Shown here piece after piece: positions 17,288 to 26,057 of a stretch of DNA of 64,000 bases. The DNA lies in NCBI RefSeq assembly GCF_000745315.1, contig NZ_JQNQ01000001.1, forward strand, positions 2,170,001 through 2,234,000. The letters run 5' to 3'. Origin of the DNA: Salegentibacter sp. Hel_I_6. Its GTDB lineage: Bacteria > Bacteroidota > Bacteroidia > Flavobacteriales > Flavobacteriaceae. The position numbers and the translations under genes are program-made. Numbering within the stretch: the first letter of the stretch is position 1; the number at the start of each line of letters is the position of its first letter. The notes under the pieces were generated by a model. That model searched no databases, was not told the origin of the DNA, and saw only the letters and a list, made by a program, of their open reading frames with translations.

Positions 17288-17782
17288 ATGGATTTAATTA
17301 CTCCTGAAGTTGGTCTTATTTTTTGGCAAACCATCGTATTTTTAGTACTGATGCTTATTCTTGCCAAATTCGCCTGGAAGCCAATTCTTGGTGCGGTAAG
17401 AACCCGTGAAGAGTCTATTAACGAAGCTCTTGCTTCTGCTGAAGACGCGCGGAAAGAAATGCAAAATCTTAAGGCAGATAACGAAAAGTTATTGAAAGAA
17501 GCTCGTGCCGAAAGAGATGAAATTATTAAAGAAGCTCGCCAGATAAAGGAGAAGATGATTGCTGAGGCCGAAGGAGATGCACAAAAAAAGGCAGATCAAA
17601 TTGTGGCTAAGGCTAAAGAAAGCATCGAGATGGAAAAGCGTGCAGCAATGGCCGATATTAAAAACCAGGTTGCAACACTTTCTATAGAAATTGCTGAAAA
17701 AGTAATTGGTAAAGAATTATCTACCGAGGAGAAACAACATCAAATGATAGACAAGATGTTGAATGATGCTACCTTAAATTAA
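17288..17782 (+). CDS. atpF: ATP synthase Fo subunit b
   Basis: The 164-residue stator subunit has one N-terminal membrane helix (about residues 9-28, LIFWQTIVFLVLMLILAKF) and a long charged coiled coil that holds F1 through subunit delta. Length and the helix WKPI junction fit the family. Only one b gene is seen, so a homodimer is expected. It is followed after 6 bp by atpH. Confidence 0.95.
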   Translation: MDLITPEVGLIFWQTIVFLVLMLILAKFAWKPILGAVRTREESINEALASAEDARKEMQNLKADNEKLLKEARAERDEIIKEARQIKEKMIAEAEGDAQKKADQIVAKAKESIEMEKRAAMADIKNQVATLSIEIAEKVIGKELSTEEKQHQMIDKMLNDATLN

Positions 17783-17788
17783 GATATA

Positions 17789-18343
17789 ATGAAAGGAACC
17801 AGGGCAGCAAAACGATATGCGAAAGCAATCTTAGATTTAGCGAAAGAGAAAAATTCTGCAGATACTGTTTTTACAGATATGCAGCAAATTTCTCAAACTA
17901 TCGCAAAAAGTGAAGATCTTGCTAATATGCTTAAAAGTCCGGTTATAAATTCATCGGTTAAAAAAGCGAGTTTAAAAGAAATTTTTAAAAGTGCTGGCGA
18001 AATTACTCAGGGTAGTTTTGATGTGCTTATTGAAAATGGAAGAATTAATATTCTTGATTTAGTAGCGAGAAATTATATTGTTCGTTACAATACATTAAAC
18101 AAGTCTCAGGAAGCGATTGTAACTTCGGCTGTACCTTTAACACCAGAACTGGAAGAGAAAATTCTAGCTAAGGTGAAAGAATTAACAGGAACCGGGGCTA
18201 AGATTAAAAATGTTGTCAATAAGGATATTATAGGAGGTTTTGTTTTAAGGGTTGGTGATTTGCAATATGATGCCAGCGTCTCCCGAAATCTTAATAGGTT
18301 GAAAAGAGAATTGAAAACAAACGCATACATATCATCAATATAA
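17789..18343 (+). CDS. atpH: ATP synthase F1 subunit delta
   Basis: The 184-residue protein starts KGTRAAKRYAKAILDLAKE, the usual OSCP/delta N-terminal helix, and has the conserved C-terminal KDIIGGFVLRVGD segment. It joins the stator b dimer to the top of the alpha3beta3 head. It is tightly linked to atpF and separated from atpA by a 74-bp gap with two small hairpins. Confidence 0.95.
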   Translation: MKGTRAAKRYAKAILDLAKEKNSADTVFTDMQQISQTIAKSEDLANMLKSPVINSSVKKASLKEIFKSAGEITQGSFDVLIENGRINILDLVARNYIVRYNTLNKSQEAIVTSAVPLTPELEEKILAKVKELTGTGAKIKNVVNKDIIGGFVLRVGDLQYDASVSRNLNRLKRELKTNAYISSI

Positions 18344-18345
18344 AT

Positions 18346-18401
18346 GCCCATAATGGGCTTTTAAAAAGTTAATAAAAACAGTCACGTAATTATCGTGGCA
18401 T
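18346..18401 (+). other. Two small hairpins between atpH and atpA
   Basis: GCCCATAATGGGC (18346-18358) followed by TTTT, then CACG/CGTG around an AT-rich loop and a second T run. Each stem is only four pairs, so these may be weak pause or processing sites rather than terminators. Confidence 0.4.
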
Positions 18402-18417
18402 TTTATCTTAAATAATT

Positions 18418-19998
18418 ATGGCAGAAGTAAATCCTGCTGAAGTATCAGCAATATTAAAGAAACAATTATCAGGTTTTGAAAGCGGAGCCTCTTTAGACGA
18501 GGTAGGAACTGTACTTACAGTTGGTGATGGTATCGCCAACGTATATGGTTTGGCCAACGCACAATACGGAGAATTGGTTCAGTTTGACAGCGGCCTTGAA
18601 GGTATGGTGTTAAACCTTGAGGAAGATAATGTAGGTATCGTTTTATTAGGACCTTCTAAAGGTGTTAGAGAGGGATCTGTAGTAAAAAGAACTGAAAGAA
18701 TTGCTTCCATCAATGTTGGTGAAGGTATTGTAGGTCGTGTTGTTGACACTCTTGGAAGTCCGATAGATGGTAAGGGAGCTATTGAAGGTGAAACTTTTGA
18801 AATGCCCTTAGAGCGTAAAGCTCCGGGTGTAATTTTCCGCCAGCCAGTAACCGAACCTTTGCAAACCGGTATTAAATCTATTGATGCCATGGTGCCAGTT
18901 GGTAGAGGACAACGTGAGCTTGTTATTGGTGACCGTCAAACCGGTAAGACTACTGTTTGTATTGATACTATTCTTAATCAGAAAGAATTTTTTGATGCAG
19001 GGAAACCTGTTCATTGTATATATGTAGCAATTGGGCAAAAAGCTTCAACTGTTGCTGGTATTGCCAAAGTACTTGAAGATAAAGGTGCAATGGAATACAC
19101 TACTATTGTAGCTGCTAATGCATCAGACCCTGCTCCTATGCAGGTTTATGCTCCATTTGCAGGTGCTGCTATTGGTGAGTATTTTAGAGATACTGGTCGC
19201 CCGGCTTTGATTATTTATGATGATCTCTCTAAACAAGCCGTAGCTTACCGTGAGGTATCTTTACTTTTACGTCGCCCACCGGGACGTGAAGCTTATCCTG
19301 GGGATGTTTTCTTCTTACACTCCAGACTTTTAGAGCGTGCTTCTAAAGTTATTGACGATGATGATATTGCAAAAGGAATGAACGATCTTCCTGATGTGTT
19401 GAAAGATAAAATTAAAGGTGGAGGTTCTTTGACCGCGCTTCCAATTATCGAAACACAGGCAGGCGACGTTTCTGCATATATCCCAACCAACGTAATTTCG
19501 ATTACCGATGGGCAGATCTTCCTTACTTCAGATTTATTTAACTCTGGGGTTCGTCCTGCAATTGATGTTGGTATTTCTGTATCTCGTGTAGGTGGTTCGG
19601 CACAAATCAAGTCGATGAAGAAAGTTGCCGGTACTTTAAAATTAGACCAGGCACAATATCGTGAACTTGAAGCTTTTGCTAAGTTCGGTTCAGATCTAGA
19701 TCCTACTACTTTAAGAGTTATTCAAAAAGGTAAGCGTAACGTGGAAATCCTTAAGCAGGCTGAAAACGATCCTTACCCGGTAGAAGACCAAATCGCGATT
19801 ATCTATGCAGGTTCTAAAAACCTACTAAAAGATGTTCCGGTAGAGAAAGTAAAAGAATTTGAAAGAGACTATCTTGAATATCTTAATGCGAAGCATAGAG
19901 ATATGTTAGATACTTTGAAAGCCGGTAAATTAACCGACGAAGTTACAGATACTTTAGTATCAGTAGCAAAAGAACTTTCAGCTAAGTATAAAAAGTAA
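18418..19998 (+). CDS. atpA: ATP synthase F1 subunit alpha
   Basis: The 526-residue regulatory nucleotide-binding subunit has the P-loop GDRQTGKT at about residues 171-178, the PGREAYPGDVFFLHSRLLER motif and the signature PAIDVGISVSRVG. The arginine finger is within the SVSRVG motif. The start MAEVNPAEVSAILK fits the family. The partner beta subunit gene atpD and epsilon gene atpC are not downstream; in Bacteroidota they normally form a separate operon. Confidence 0.97.
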   Translation: MAEVNPAEVSAILKKQLSGFESGASLDEVGTVLTVGDGIANVYGLANAQYGELVQFDSGLEGMVLNLEEDNVGIVLLGPSKGVREGSVVKRTERIASINVGEGIVGRVVDTLGSPIDGKGAIEGETFEMPLERKAPGVIFRQPVTEPLQTGIKSIDAMVPVGRGQRELVIGDRQTGKTTVCIDTILNQKEFFDAGKPVHCIYVAIGQKASTVAGIAKVLEDKGAMEYTTIVAANASDPAPMQVYAPFAGAAIGEYFRDTGRPALIIYDDLSKQAVAYREVSLLLRRPPGREAYPGDVFFLHSRLLERASKVIDDDDIAKGMNDLPDVLKDKIKGGGSLTALPIIETQAGDVSAYIPTNVISITDGQIFLTSDLFNSGVRPAIDVGISVSRVGGSAQIKSMKKVAGTLKLDQAQYRELEAFAKFGSDLDPTTLRVIQKGKRNVEILKQAENDPYPVEDQIAIIYAGSKNLLKDVPVEKVKEFERDYLEYLNAKHRDMLDTLKAGKLTDEVTDTLVSVAKELSAKYKK

Positions 19999-20008
19999 AG
20001 AAAAGTAT

Positions 20009-20073
20009 TGTCATTTCCGCGAAGGCGGAAATCTCATAGAATTTTAAAGATTCCCTCCTACGAGGGAATGACA
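20009..20073. repeat. Palindromic repeat with TGTCATT ends inside the atp operon
   Basis: The roughly 65-bp unit begins TGTCATT and ends AATGACA. It contains two 7-bp hairpins, TTTCCGC/GCGGAAA and TTCCCTC/GAGGGAA, separated by an AT-rich bridge. It occupies most of the 86-bp gap between atpA and atpG. The form is that of a widespread non-coding element, distinct from the CGTCA family. Confidence 0.7.
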
Positions 20074-20084
20074 TAAATAAACTT

Positions 20085-20942
20085 ATGGCAAACTTAAAAG
20101 AATTACGTAGCAGGATTACTTCGGTATCATCAACGATGCAGATTACCAGCGCCATGAAAATGGTGTCGGCGGCAAAGTTGAGCAGGGCTCAGGATGCGAT
20201 TACGCAAATGAGGCCTTATTCGGAAAAATTAACTCAGCTGTTACAGGATTTAAGTGCAACCCTGGATGACGATGCCAGTAGCAAATATGCCGAAGAACGC
20301 GAAGTTAAAAACGTGTTGGTAGTTGCTATTTCGTCTAACAAAGGTCTTGCAGGTGCTTTTAATACCAATATTGTAAAGGGTTTTAAATATAAAGCCAAAA
20401 ACGATTACGAGTCTAAAAATGTATCACTTTACACGCTTGGTAAAAAAGCCAACGATGTGTTGAAGAAAGAATACGAAGTCTACAAGAATAATAACGAAAT
20501 ATTTGATGATCTTTCTTTTGAAAACGTTTCAGAGATCGCTGAAGAATTAATGCAGTTATTCTTAGATGAAAAATACGACAAGATCGTATTGGTGTATAAC
20601 CAGTTTAAGAATGCGGCTACTCAAGTTGTTCAGCACGAACAATTTTTACCCATTGAACAATTTGATACTGAAGAGGAAAAGCAACTGGATTACCTTTTCG
20701 AACCATCAAAAATCGAGATTGTAAAAGAGCTTATTCCAAAGTCTTTAAAAATGCAATTGTTTAAAGCATTAAGAGATTCTTTCGCTTCAGAACACGGCGC
20801 GCGTATGACGGCAATGCACAAGGCAACAGATAATGCCAAAGAACTTAGAGATGATCTTAAATTGTCTTATAACAAAGCTAGACAGGCTTCCATTACCAAC
20901 GAGATCTTAGAGATTGTTGGAGGGGCCGAAGCTTTAAGTTAA
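20085..20942 (+). CDS. atpG: ATP synthase F1 subunit gamma
   Basis: The rotor stalk subunit, 285 residues, begins with the long helix MANLKELRSRITSVSSTMQI and ends with the conserved ARQASITNEILEIVGGAEAL, the partner helix of the central coiled coil. The Rossmann-like middle domain (VLVVAISSNKGLAGAFNTNI) is intact. It is the last gene of the locus and a clear terminator follows. Confidence 0.96.
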   Translation: MANLKELRSRITSVSSTMQITSAMKMVSAAKLSRAQDAITQMRPYSEKLTQLLQDLSATLDDDASSKYAEEREVKNVLVVAISSNKGLAGAFNTNIVKGFKYKAKNDYESKNVSLYTLGKKANDVLKKEYEVYKNNNEIFDDLSFENVSEIAEELMQLFLDEKYDKIVLVYNQFKNAATQVVQHEQFLPIEQFDTEEEKQLDYLFEPSKIEIVKELIPKSLKMQLFKALRDSFASEHGARMTAMHKATDNAKELRDDLKLSYNKARQASITNEILEIVGGAEALS

Positions 20943-20980
20943 CAGCTTTCAAATAATATTTTGGGAGTAATCCCAGTTTA

Positions 20981-21011
20981 AAAACCCGTAAGTTAACTAC
21001 GGGTTTTTTAT
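20981..21011 (+). terminator. Terminator of the atp operon
   Basis: AAAACCCGTA (20981-20990) pairs perfectly with TACGGGTTTT (20998-21007), followed by further T residues. Confidence 0.88.
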
Positions 21012-21058
21012 TTGGTATGCGTTTTGTTTTTGTACTTTTAAACAACAAACTATCTATT

Positions 21059-21499
21059 ATGAAAAAATTACTTTTTTTATTCAGCAGTATATTCGCTTTA
21101 AGTCTTATCAGTGGTTGCGGCAGTAATAAGGAACTACAGGAACGTGCTCCCGCACAGTTTCAGGATATTTATTATACGCGGGGTGAAAATGGGTTAGATC
21201 TCCACATTCCTGTTGCGATAATTCAGGACAATAGGGTTAATTTGGAAAGTGTTTATTTTAGAGGAATGAAATCTCCGCTTATTCAGGATGAAGATAGAAC
21301 TAATCTTTATACTGCTAATTTCAGTATTAATGGCATGGAGATAATGAGTTCTGATCCTGCTGAAGAAAACAAAAATAGGGTTCCGCAGAAAGCTGTAAAA
21401 ATGCCGTTTGAGATTGAAGATGATGAAGCTATTCTCGTGTTTTCCCAAAACGATAAAACTAAATATTACAAGCTATCAGGGATAGAAGAGCAAAACTAA
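21059..21499 (+). CDS. Small lipoprotein of unknown function
   Basis: The 146-residue protein starts MKKLLFLFSSIFALSLISGC, a lipoprotein signal with the modified Cys at about residue 20. I chose ATG 21059 because the frame's earlier start at 21017 would put 14 residues before the signal. The rest is polar and probably beta-rich, with no motif I know. It lies between the atp terminator and the flippase gene (27 bp gap), suggesting co-transcription with the flippase-dut group. Confidence 0.7.
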   Translation: MKKLLFLFSSIFALSLISGCGSNKELQERAPAQFQDIYYTRGENGLDLHIPVAIIQDNRVNLESVYFRGMKSPLIQDEDRTNLYTANFSINGMEIMSSDPAEENKNRVPQKAVKMPFEIEDDEAILVFSQNDKTKYYKLSGIEEQN

Positions 21500-21526
21500 A
21501 AAATTGTTTCTAAATTAAAACAGCGA

Positions 21527-22969
21527 TTGAGTACTCTAAAGCGTTTCTTCAAGGATACGATAATTTACGGGTTTGCTACGGTACTTCCCAGATTGATGAA
21601 CTTCATTTTGGTACCCCTGCATACTGCAGCGTTAAGTACGGGCGATTATGCAATAAATACAACTTTCTATGTATGGGCGGCATTTTTCAATGTTGTACTT
21701 ACTTATGGGATGGAAACGGCTTTCTTTAGATTTTTTAGTCAGTCCAAAGAAAAATCTAAAGTGTTCTCCACGGCTTTTATCACACTAAGCCTTACCACTG
21801 TTCTCTTTTTTTTGTTGGTATTTCTTTTCAGGGATTATCTTTTTGGTCTACTTGATCTTGAACCATATTACTTTAATATCCTTTTAGGAATCCTCGCTTT
21901 AGATACTTTGGTGGTGGTACCTTTTGCATGGCTGCGTGCATCTAATAAGCCGATTAAATTCGCTGGCGTAAAAATTATTAATATAGCGATAGTAGTTGGT
22001 CTGAATTTATATTTTCTCTGGTGGGTAAGAAAATTTCCGGGGTCTACACCTCAAATCATTTTAGATAATTACTCTGATGCTGACAAGGTTGGATATATTT
22101 TTCTTGCAAACCTTGCGGCAAGTGCAGTAACTTTCTTGATCTTATTGCCCTATTTTTTTAGAACAAAAATAGATTTCAGTTTTCCTTTGCTCAAGAAAAT
22201 GTGGAAATACGGTTGGCCGATAATGGTTGCAGGCCTTGCTTTCGTCATCAATGAAAACCTAGATAAATTGTTGCTAAAAGATATGCTTTCAGACGAAATC
22301 ATGGGTGCTTATGCAGGTTGCTATAAATTAGCAGTGTTTATGACCATTTTTGTGCAGGCTTTTAAGCTTGGTGCAGAACCTTTCTTTTTCAATCAGGCAA
22401 AAGCAGAAAATGCAAAAAAGACTTATTCACTTATTCTTACATACTTTGTAATTGTAGGTAGTTTTATTTTTTTATTTCTAGTAACTTTCGTGGATTTTTT
22501 TAAGGAACTAATTATACGTAACAACGATTACTGGATTGCAATTTCAATTGTACCAATTGTGCTATTGGCTAATTTATTCCTGGGAATCTATCATAATCTT
22601 TCGGTTTGGTATAAACTAACGGATAAAACCAGAATTGGAATGTATATTTCAATTTTTGGAGCTATGGTTACAATTTTGTTTAATATTCTTCTAATTCCAG
22701 TCCTTGGTTTTATAGCTGCAGCCTGGGCAACTTTGGCGGCTTATGCAAGTATGGCTATAATTTCTTATTTCTACGGAAGAAAATATTATCCAATTCCCTA
22801 TAACCTTAAAAAAATTGGAGGCTATTTAATGCTTTCCGTCTTATTTTCGGTATTTTCATTTTATGTTTTTCGCGGAAATTATTTCGTGGGAATCACGTTA
22901 TTATTAATATTCATTGGGGCAGTTTATTTCTTTGAAAGAAAACAACTTGCCCTCATTATAAAATCTTAA
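21527..22969 (+). CDS. Oligosaccharide flippase family membrane protein (Wzx/MurJ superfamily)
   Basis: The 480-residue protein has about 12-14 hydrophobic segments across its length and starts STLKRFFKDTIIYGFATVL, as in polysaccharide exporters of the MOP superfamily. It likely flips lipid-linked saccharides across the inner membrane. The start is TTG 21527; the first internal Met is after the conserved first segment. The neighbours dut and a sugar nucleotidyltransferase make a cell-surface sugar role plausible, but substrate is unknown. Confidence 0.78.
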   Translation: MSTLKRFFKDTIIYGFATVLPRLMNFILVPLHTAALSTGDYAINTTFYVWAAFFNVVLTYGMETAFFRFFSQSKEKSKVFSTAFITLSLTTVLFFLLVFLFRDYLFGLLDLEPYYFNILLGILALDTLVVVPFAWLRASNKPIKFAGVKIINIAIVVGLNLYFLWWVRKFPGSTPQIILDNYSDADKVGYIFLANLAASAVTFLILLPYFFRTKIDFSFPLLKKMWKYGWPIMVAGLAFVINENLDKLLLKDMLSDEIMGAYAGCYKLAVFMTIFVQAFKLGAEPFFFNQAKAENAKKTYSLILTYFVIVGSFIFLFLVTFVDFFKELIIRNNDYWIAISIVPIVLLANLFLGIYHNLSVWYKLTDKTRIGMYISIFGAMVTILFNILLIPVLGFIAAAWATLAAYASMAIISYFYGRKYYPIPYNLKKIGGYLMLSVLFSVFSFYVFRGNYFVGITLLLIFIGAVYFFERKQLALIIKS

Positions 22970-22971
22970 GA

Positions 22972-23406
22972 ATGCAGGTTAAAATTATCAATAAATCAGC
23001 ACATAAGGTGCCTCATTACGAAACTGAAGCTTCAGCAGGAATGGACCTTCGTGCCAATATTTCTGAAGCCATTACTCTAAAACCATTAGAAAGAACTATC
23101 GTTAAAACGGGACTTTTTATAGAGCTTCCGGTAGGCTACGAAGCCCAGGTAAGACCAAGAAGCGGGCTTGCCGCTAAAAAAGGGATTACCGTTTTGAATT
23201 CCCCCGGCACTATAGATGCCGATTACCGTGGTGAAATTGGCGTGATTTTAGTGAATTTATCTAATGAAGAGTTTACCATAGAAAATGGCGAGCGCGTTGC
23301 TCAAATGGTCATTTCCAAACACGAACATATATCCTGGGAAGAAGTAGAAATGCTGGAAGAAACCACTCGTGGTGCCGGCGGCTTCGGAAGTACAGGAAAT
23401 GAATAA
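22972..23406 (+). CDS. dut: dUTP diphosphatase
   Basis: Trimeric dUTPase of 144 residues. The five motifs are all present: AGMDLRAN, PRSGLAAKKGI, GTIDADYRGEIGVILVN, GERVAQMVI and the C-terminal RGAGGFGSTG arm that closes over the active site. It hydrolyses dUTP to dUMP and pyrophosphate, keeping uracil out of DNA and supplying thymidylate synthesis. It begins 2 bp after the flippase stop. Confidence 0.97.
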   Translation: MQVKIINKSAHKVPHYETEASAGMDLRANISEAITLKPLERTIVKTGLFIELPVGYEAQVRPRSGLAAKKGITVLNSPGTIDADYRGEIGVILVNLSNEEFTIENGERVAQMVISKHEHISWEEVEMLEETTRGAGGFGSTGNE

Positions 23407-23417
23407 AATATAATTTG

Positions 23418-23433
23418 ACCGGTTATTACCGGT
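23418..23433. other. GC-rich hairpin between dut and the nucleotidyltransferase gene
   Basis: ACCGGT-TATT-ACCGGT forms a 6-bp stem with a 4-base loop and no T run. It may act as an RNA processing or stability element, or be a binding site. A 14-codon frame (23450-23494) ends right at the next ATG; I do not count it as a gene. Confidence 0.35.
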
Positions 23434-23494
23434 TGTGCGGAAAATTAATATGAATATCGATTTTCAAGGATTGAAGATCACAAAAACTAAATAA

Positions 23495-24511
23495 ATGAAA
23501 ATTATAGTGCCTATGGCTGGTCGTGGTTCACGACTTCGCCCACATACTTTAACAGTGCCAAAACCTTTAATTCCTGTTGCAGGAAAACCTATAGTTCACA
23601 GACTTGTAGAAGATATTGCCAAAGTGCTAAATCAACCCATAGATGAAATCGCTTTTATTCTTGGCGACCCGGCTTTTTTTGGAGATGATGTAGTAAATAG
23701 CCTTAAAGATCTAGCAAAAGGTTTAAATGCCAAAGTTTCAATTTACCGTCAGGACCAACCTTTGGGAACCGGTCACGCTATTATGAGCGCGAAGGAATCT
23801 CTTTCCGGCCCTGCAGTGGTTGCGTATGCTGATACTTTAATAAAAGCAGATTTCAAACTGGATAAAGATGCCGATGGTGTAATTTGGACAAAAAAAGTAG
23901 AAAATCCGGAAGCTTTTGGTGTGGTAAACCTGAATGAGAAAGACGAGATTATAGAGTTGGTTGAAAAGCCGAAAGAATTTGTAAGTGACCAGGCCGTTAT
24001 TGGTATCTATTATTTTAAAGATATCGCAGTATTAAAAGAAAAACTGGAAGAAGTACTGGCTGAAAATCTTATGCACGGTGGGGAGTACCAAATCAACGAC
24101 GGGATAAAGAAAATGATGGCCGAGGATAGGGTTTTCAAGACAGGAACCGTAGACGAATGGATGGATTGCGGCAATAAAGCTGTAACCGTAGATACAAATA
24201 ACAGAATGCTCAATTTTCTACATCAGGATGGTGAAAAATTAATTTCAGATTCTGTAAAGATCACTAATTCTGAAATTACTGAGCCTTGTTTTATAGGCGA
24301 AAATGTAGAACTGGTTAATGCGAAAATTGGCCCTAATGTTTCTATTGGAGACGGAACAAAAATTACAAATGCTGAAATAAAAAACAGCCTCATCCAAACT
24401 TTTGCAGAAATAAAAAATGCAAAACTGGATAACGCAATGATCGGGAATTTTGCGAAATTTAACGGCGAATTTACCCAAATAAGCATTGGCGATTATTCAA
24501 CTTTAGAATAA
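23495..24511 (+). CDS. Sugar-phosphate nucleotidyltransferase (RmlA/GlmU-like)
   Basis: The 338-residue protein has the nucleotidyltransferase loop GRGSRLRPHTLTVPKPLIPV at about residues 9-28, GTGHAI and the active-site Asp in VAYADTLI. A C-terminal part (from about residue 245) shows hexapeptide-like Ile/Val repeats (IGENVELVNAKIGPNVSIGD), i.e. a left-handed beta helix. It would make an NDP-sugar from NTP and sugar-1-phosphate; which sugar cannot be told. Linked with the flippase upstream it suggests surface glycan synthesis. Confidence 0.85.
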   Translation: MKIIVPMAGRGSRLRPHTLTVPKPLIPVAGKPIVHRLVEDIAKVLNQPIDEIAFILGDPAFFGDDVVNSLKDLAKGLNAKVSIYRQDQPLGTGHAIMSAKESLSGPAVVAYADTLIKADFKLDKDADGVIWTKKVENPEAFGVVNLNEKDEIIELVEKPKEFVSDQAVIGIYYFKDIAVLKEKLEEVLAENLMHGGEYQINDGIKKMMAEDRVFKTGTVDEWMDCGNKAVTVDTNNRMLNFLHQDGEKLISDSVKITNSEITEPCFIGENVELVNAKIGPNVSIGDGTKITNAEIKNSLIQTFAEIKNAKLDNAMIGNFAKFNGEFTQISIGDYSTLE

Positions 24512-24522
24512 GCTTATTGAAG

Positions 24523-24648
24523 AGGTTGTTTGAAAAATCGGGTTTCGTCAAGCTGAACTGGTTTCAGCTTCTAACATGTTTTGACTAACAATAAATTAGA
24601 TCCTGAAATAAATCAGGATGACGATCTTAAAAATTTTTCAAACAACCT
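24523..24648 (+). terminator. Terminator of the nucleotidyltransferase gene, loop interrupted by a repeat
   Basis: AGGTTGTTTGAAAAAT (24523-24538) is the exact reverse complement of ATTTTTCAAACAACCT (24633-24648), which is followed by TTTTTA. The 94-base loop contains the repeat at 24546-24623. The stem starts 12 bp after the stop codon. Confidence 0.75.
24546..24623. repeat. CGTCA-ended intergenic repeat nested in a terminator
   Basis: The element starts CGTCA with a TGAACT/GGTTTCAG end hairpin and ends with CCTGAA/TCAGG and TGACG. It is a 78-bp version of the 103-bp element at 7275-7377, with the same ends and an unrelated, shorter centre. Confidence 0.7.
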
Positions 24649-24680
24649 TTTTATTTCAATGTTGTCCTGAAAATTTATTT

Positions 24681-26057
24681 ATGAAAAGAAACTTCTTCAT
24701 TATCGCTGTGCTTTCAGGAGCTCTATTAACTTGCCATCCAGGTTTTGCCCAGGAAGAAGAAGTTGTGCTTGAAGAAGTAAACCAGGACGATCTTGGTAAT
24801 GTAACTGATGAATTTCAGGAACAATTTTTTGAAGCCCTAAAGCAAAAAGGGATTGAAAATTACGAAAAAGCATTAACAGCCCTAGAAGAATGCCTGAAAC
24901 TGGAGCCTAATAATCCCGTGGTTTACTTTGAAATGGCCAGGAATTACAATGAATTAAAGAAGTATGAACAGGCAATTAACAGTCTTGAAAAAGCACAGGA
25001 ATTAGCTCCGGAGAGAGATGATGTGCTTAATGAACTTTATAAAAGTTATACGCGAGCTGAGCAATATGATAATGCAGTCAGGACCTTAAAAAAATTACTT
25101 GTTGTTGATAGCAGTTATAAAGAGAAACTTGCGAATATTTATTTGATGAATCAGCAGTATGACGAGGCACTGCAAACAATAGATGAACTGGACCAACAGG
25201 AAGGCCCCAGCACCTACCGAAATAAATTACGCCGACAAATTTTTGCCCGTACCGGCGATACTGCTGCACAAATTGATAACCTGGAAGAAAGCATCAGTAA
25301 TAATCCGGAAAACGAACAAAACTACCTGAACCTAATCTATATCTACAGCGATCAGGGGGATAACGAAAAGGCTTATAATACTGCTCAGGAATTATTAAAT
25401 ACCAATCCTGGATCTACTCTTGTACATCTTGCTCTCTACAAATTTCATCTTGAAAGGGAAGAGCCTGATGATGCCGTAAGTTCAATGAAAATCGTTTTTG
25501 AGAGTGAAGAAATTGATCCCGAATCTAAGTTTAAAGTGCTTAACGATTTCCTGCTATTTGTAGATAATAATCCAGAGTATGAAGATGACCTAATGCAGGT
25601 TAGTAAAATGCTTAGTGAACGCGAAAATGCGCCTAAACTTTACGGGCAGCTTGGTAAATATTATTTAAATCGCGGTCAAATTGAAGAGGCGCTTAATTTT
25701 TTTGAAGCCGGTTTAGCGGAAAGTACAGAAGATTTTGAGTTAGTAAAAAATACTATTTTACTGCAAATTGAGTTAGAAAAGTATAAAGAGGCCCGGGATT
25801 TGAGTAAAGAGATGTTAGAAGTGTTTCCGGCGCAGCCAATTTTATTTTTATTACAGGGTATCGCATTAAACCAATTGCAGGAATATAATGAAGCTATAGA
25901 AATACTTACATTTGGCCTGGATTACCTAATTGATAACCCGAGGTTAGAAGTAGATTTTTACACACAATTAAGCGGGGCGCATAAAGAACTGGGAGAAGAA
26001 GAGAAATCGGCGGAATTTGCAAGAAAAGCCGAAGAATTAATAAAAGAAATAGATTGA
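24681..26057 (+). CDS. Secreted tetratricopeptide-repeat protein
   Basis: The 458-residue protein has a signal peptide (MKRNFFIIAVLSGALLTCHP, cleavage near FAQ-E) and then repeated TPR helices, clearest at NPVVYFEMARNYNELKKYEQ and QLGKYYLNRGQIEEALNFFE. ATG 24681 is chosen since it begins the signal; an in-frame ATG at 24618 lies inside the terminator arm. It probably scaffolds envelope complexes. Order TPR, DUF4292 lipoprotein, EnvC-like with overlapping ends is a conserved flavobacterial operon (recollection). Confidence 0.8.
   Translation: MKRNFFIIAVLSGALLTCHPGFAQEEEVVLEEVNQDDLGNVTDEFQEQFFEALKQKGIENYEKALTALEECLKLEPNNPVVYFEMARNYNELKKYEQAINSLEKAQELAPERDDVLNELYKSYTRAEQYDNAVRTLKKLLVVDSSYKEKLANIYLMNQQYDEALQTIDELDQQEGPSTYRNKLRRQIFARTGDTAAQIDNLEESISNNPENEQNYLNLIYIYSDQGDNEKAYNTAQELLNTNPGSTLVHLALYKFHLEREEPDDAVSSMKIVFESEEIDPESKFKVLNDFLLFVDNNPEYEDDLMQVSKMLSERENAPKLYGQLGKYYLNRGQIEEALNFFEAGLAESTEDFELVKNTILLQIELEKYKEARDLSKEMLEVFPAQPILFLLQGIALNQLQEYNEAIEILTFGLDYLIDNPRLEVDFYTQLSGAHKELGEEEKSAEFARKAEELIKEID

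Noticed and set aside
23450..23494. 14-codon frame directly before the nucleotidyltransferase
   Set aside because: Too short and without codon evidence; it may be chance. It ends next to the ATG, so a leader-peptide role cannot be fully excluded.
24618..24680. Upstream start of the TPR protein
   Set aside because: The added residues are encoded by the terminator arm, and the signal peptide begins at the ATG at 24681.
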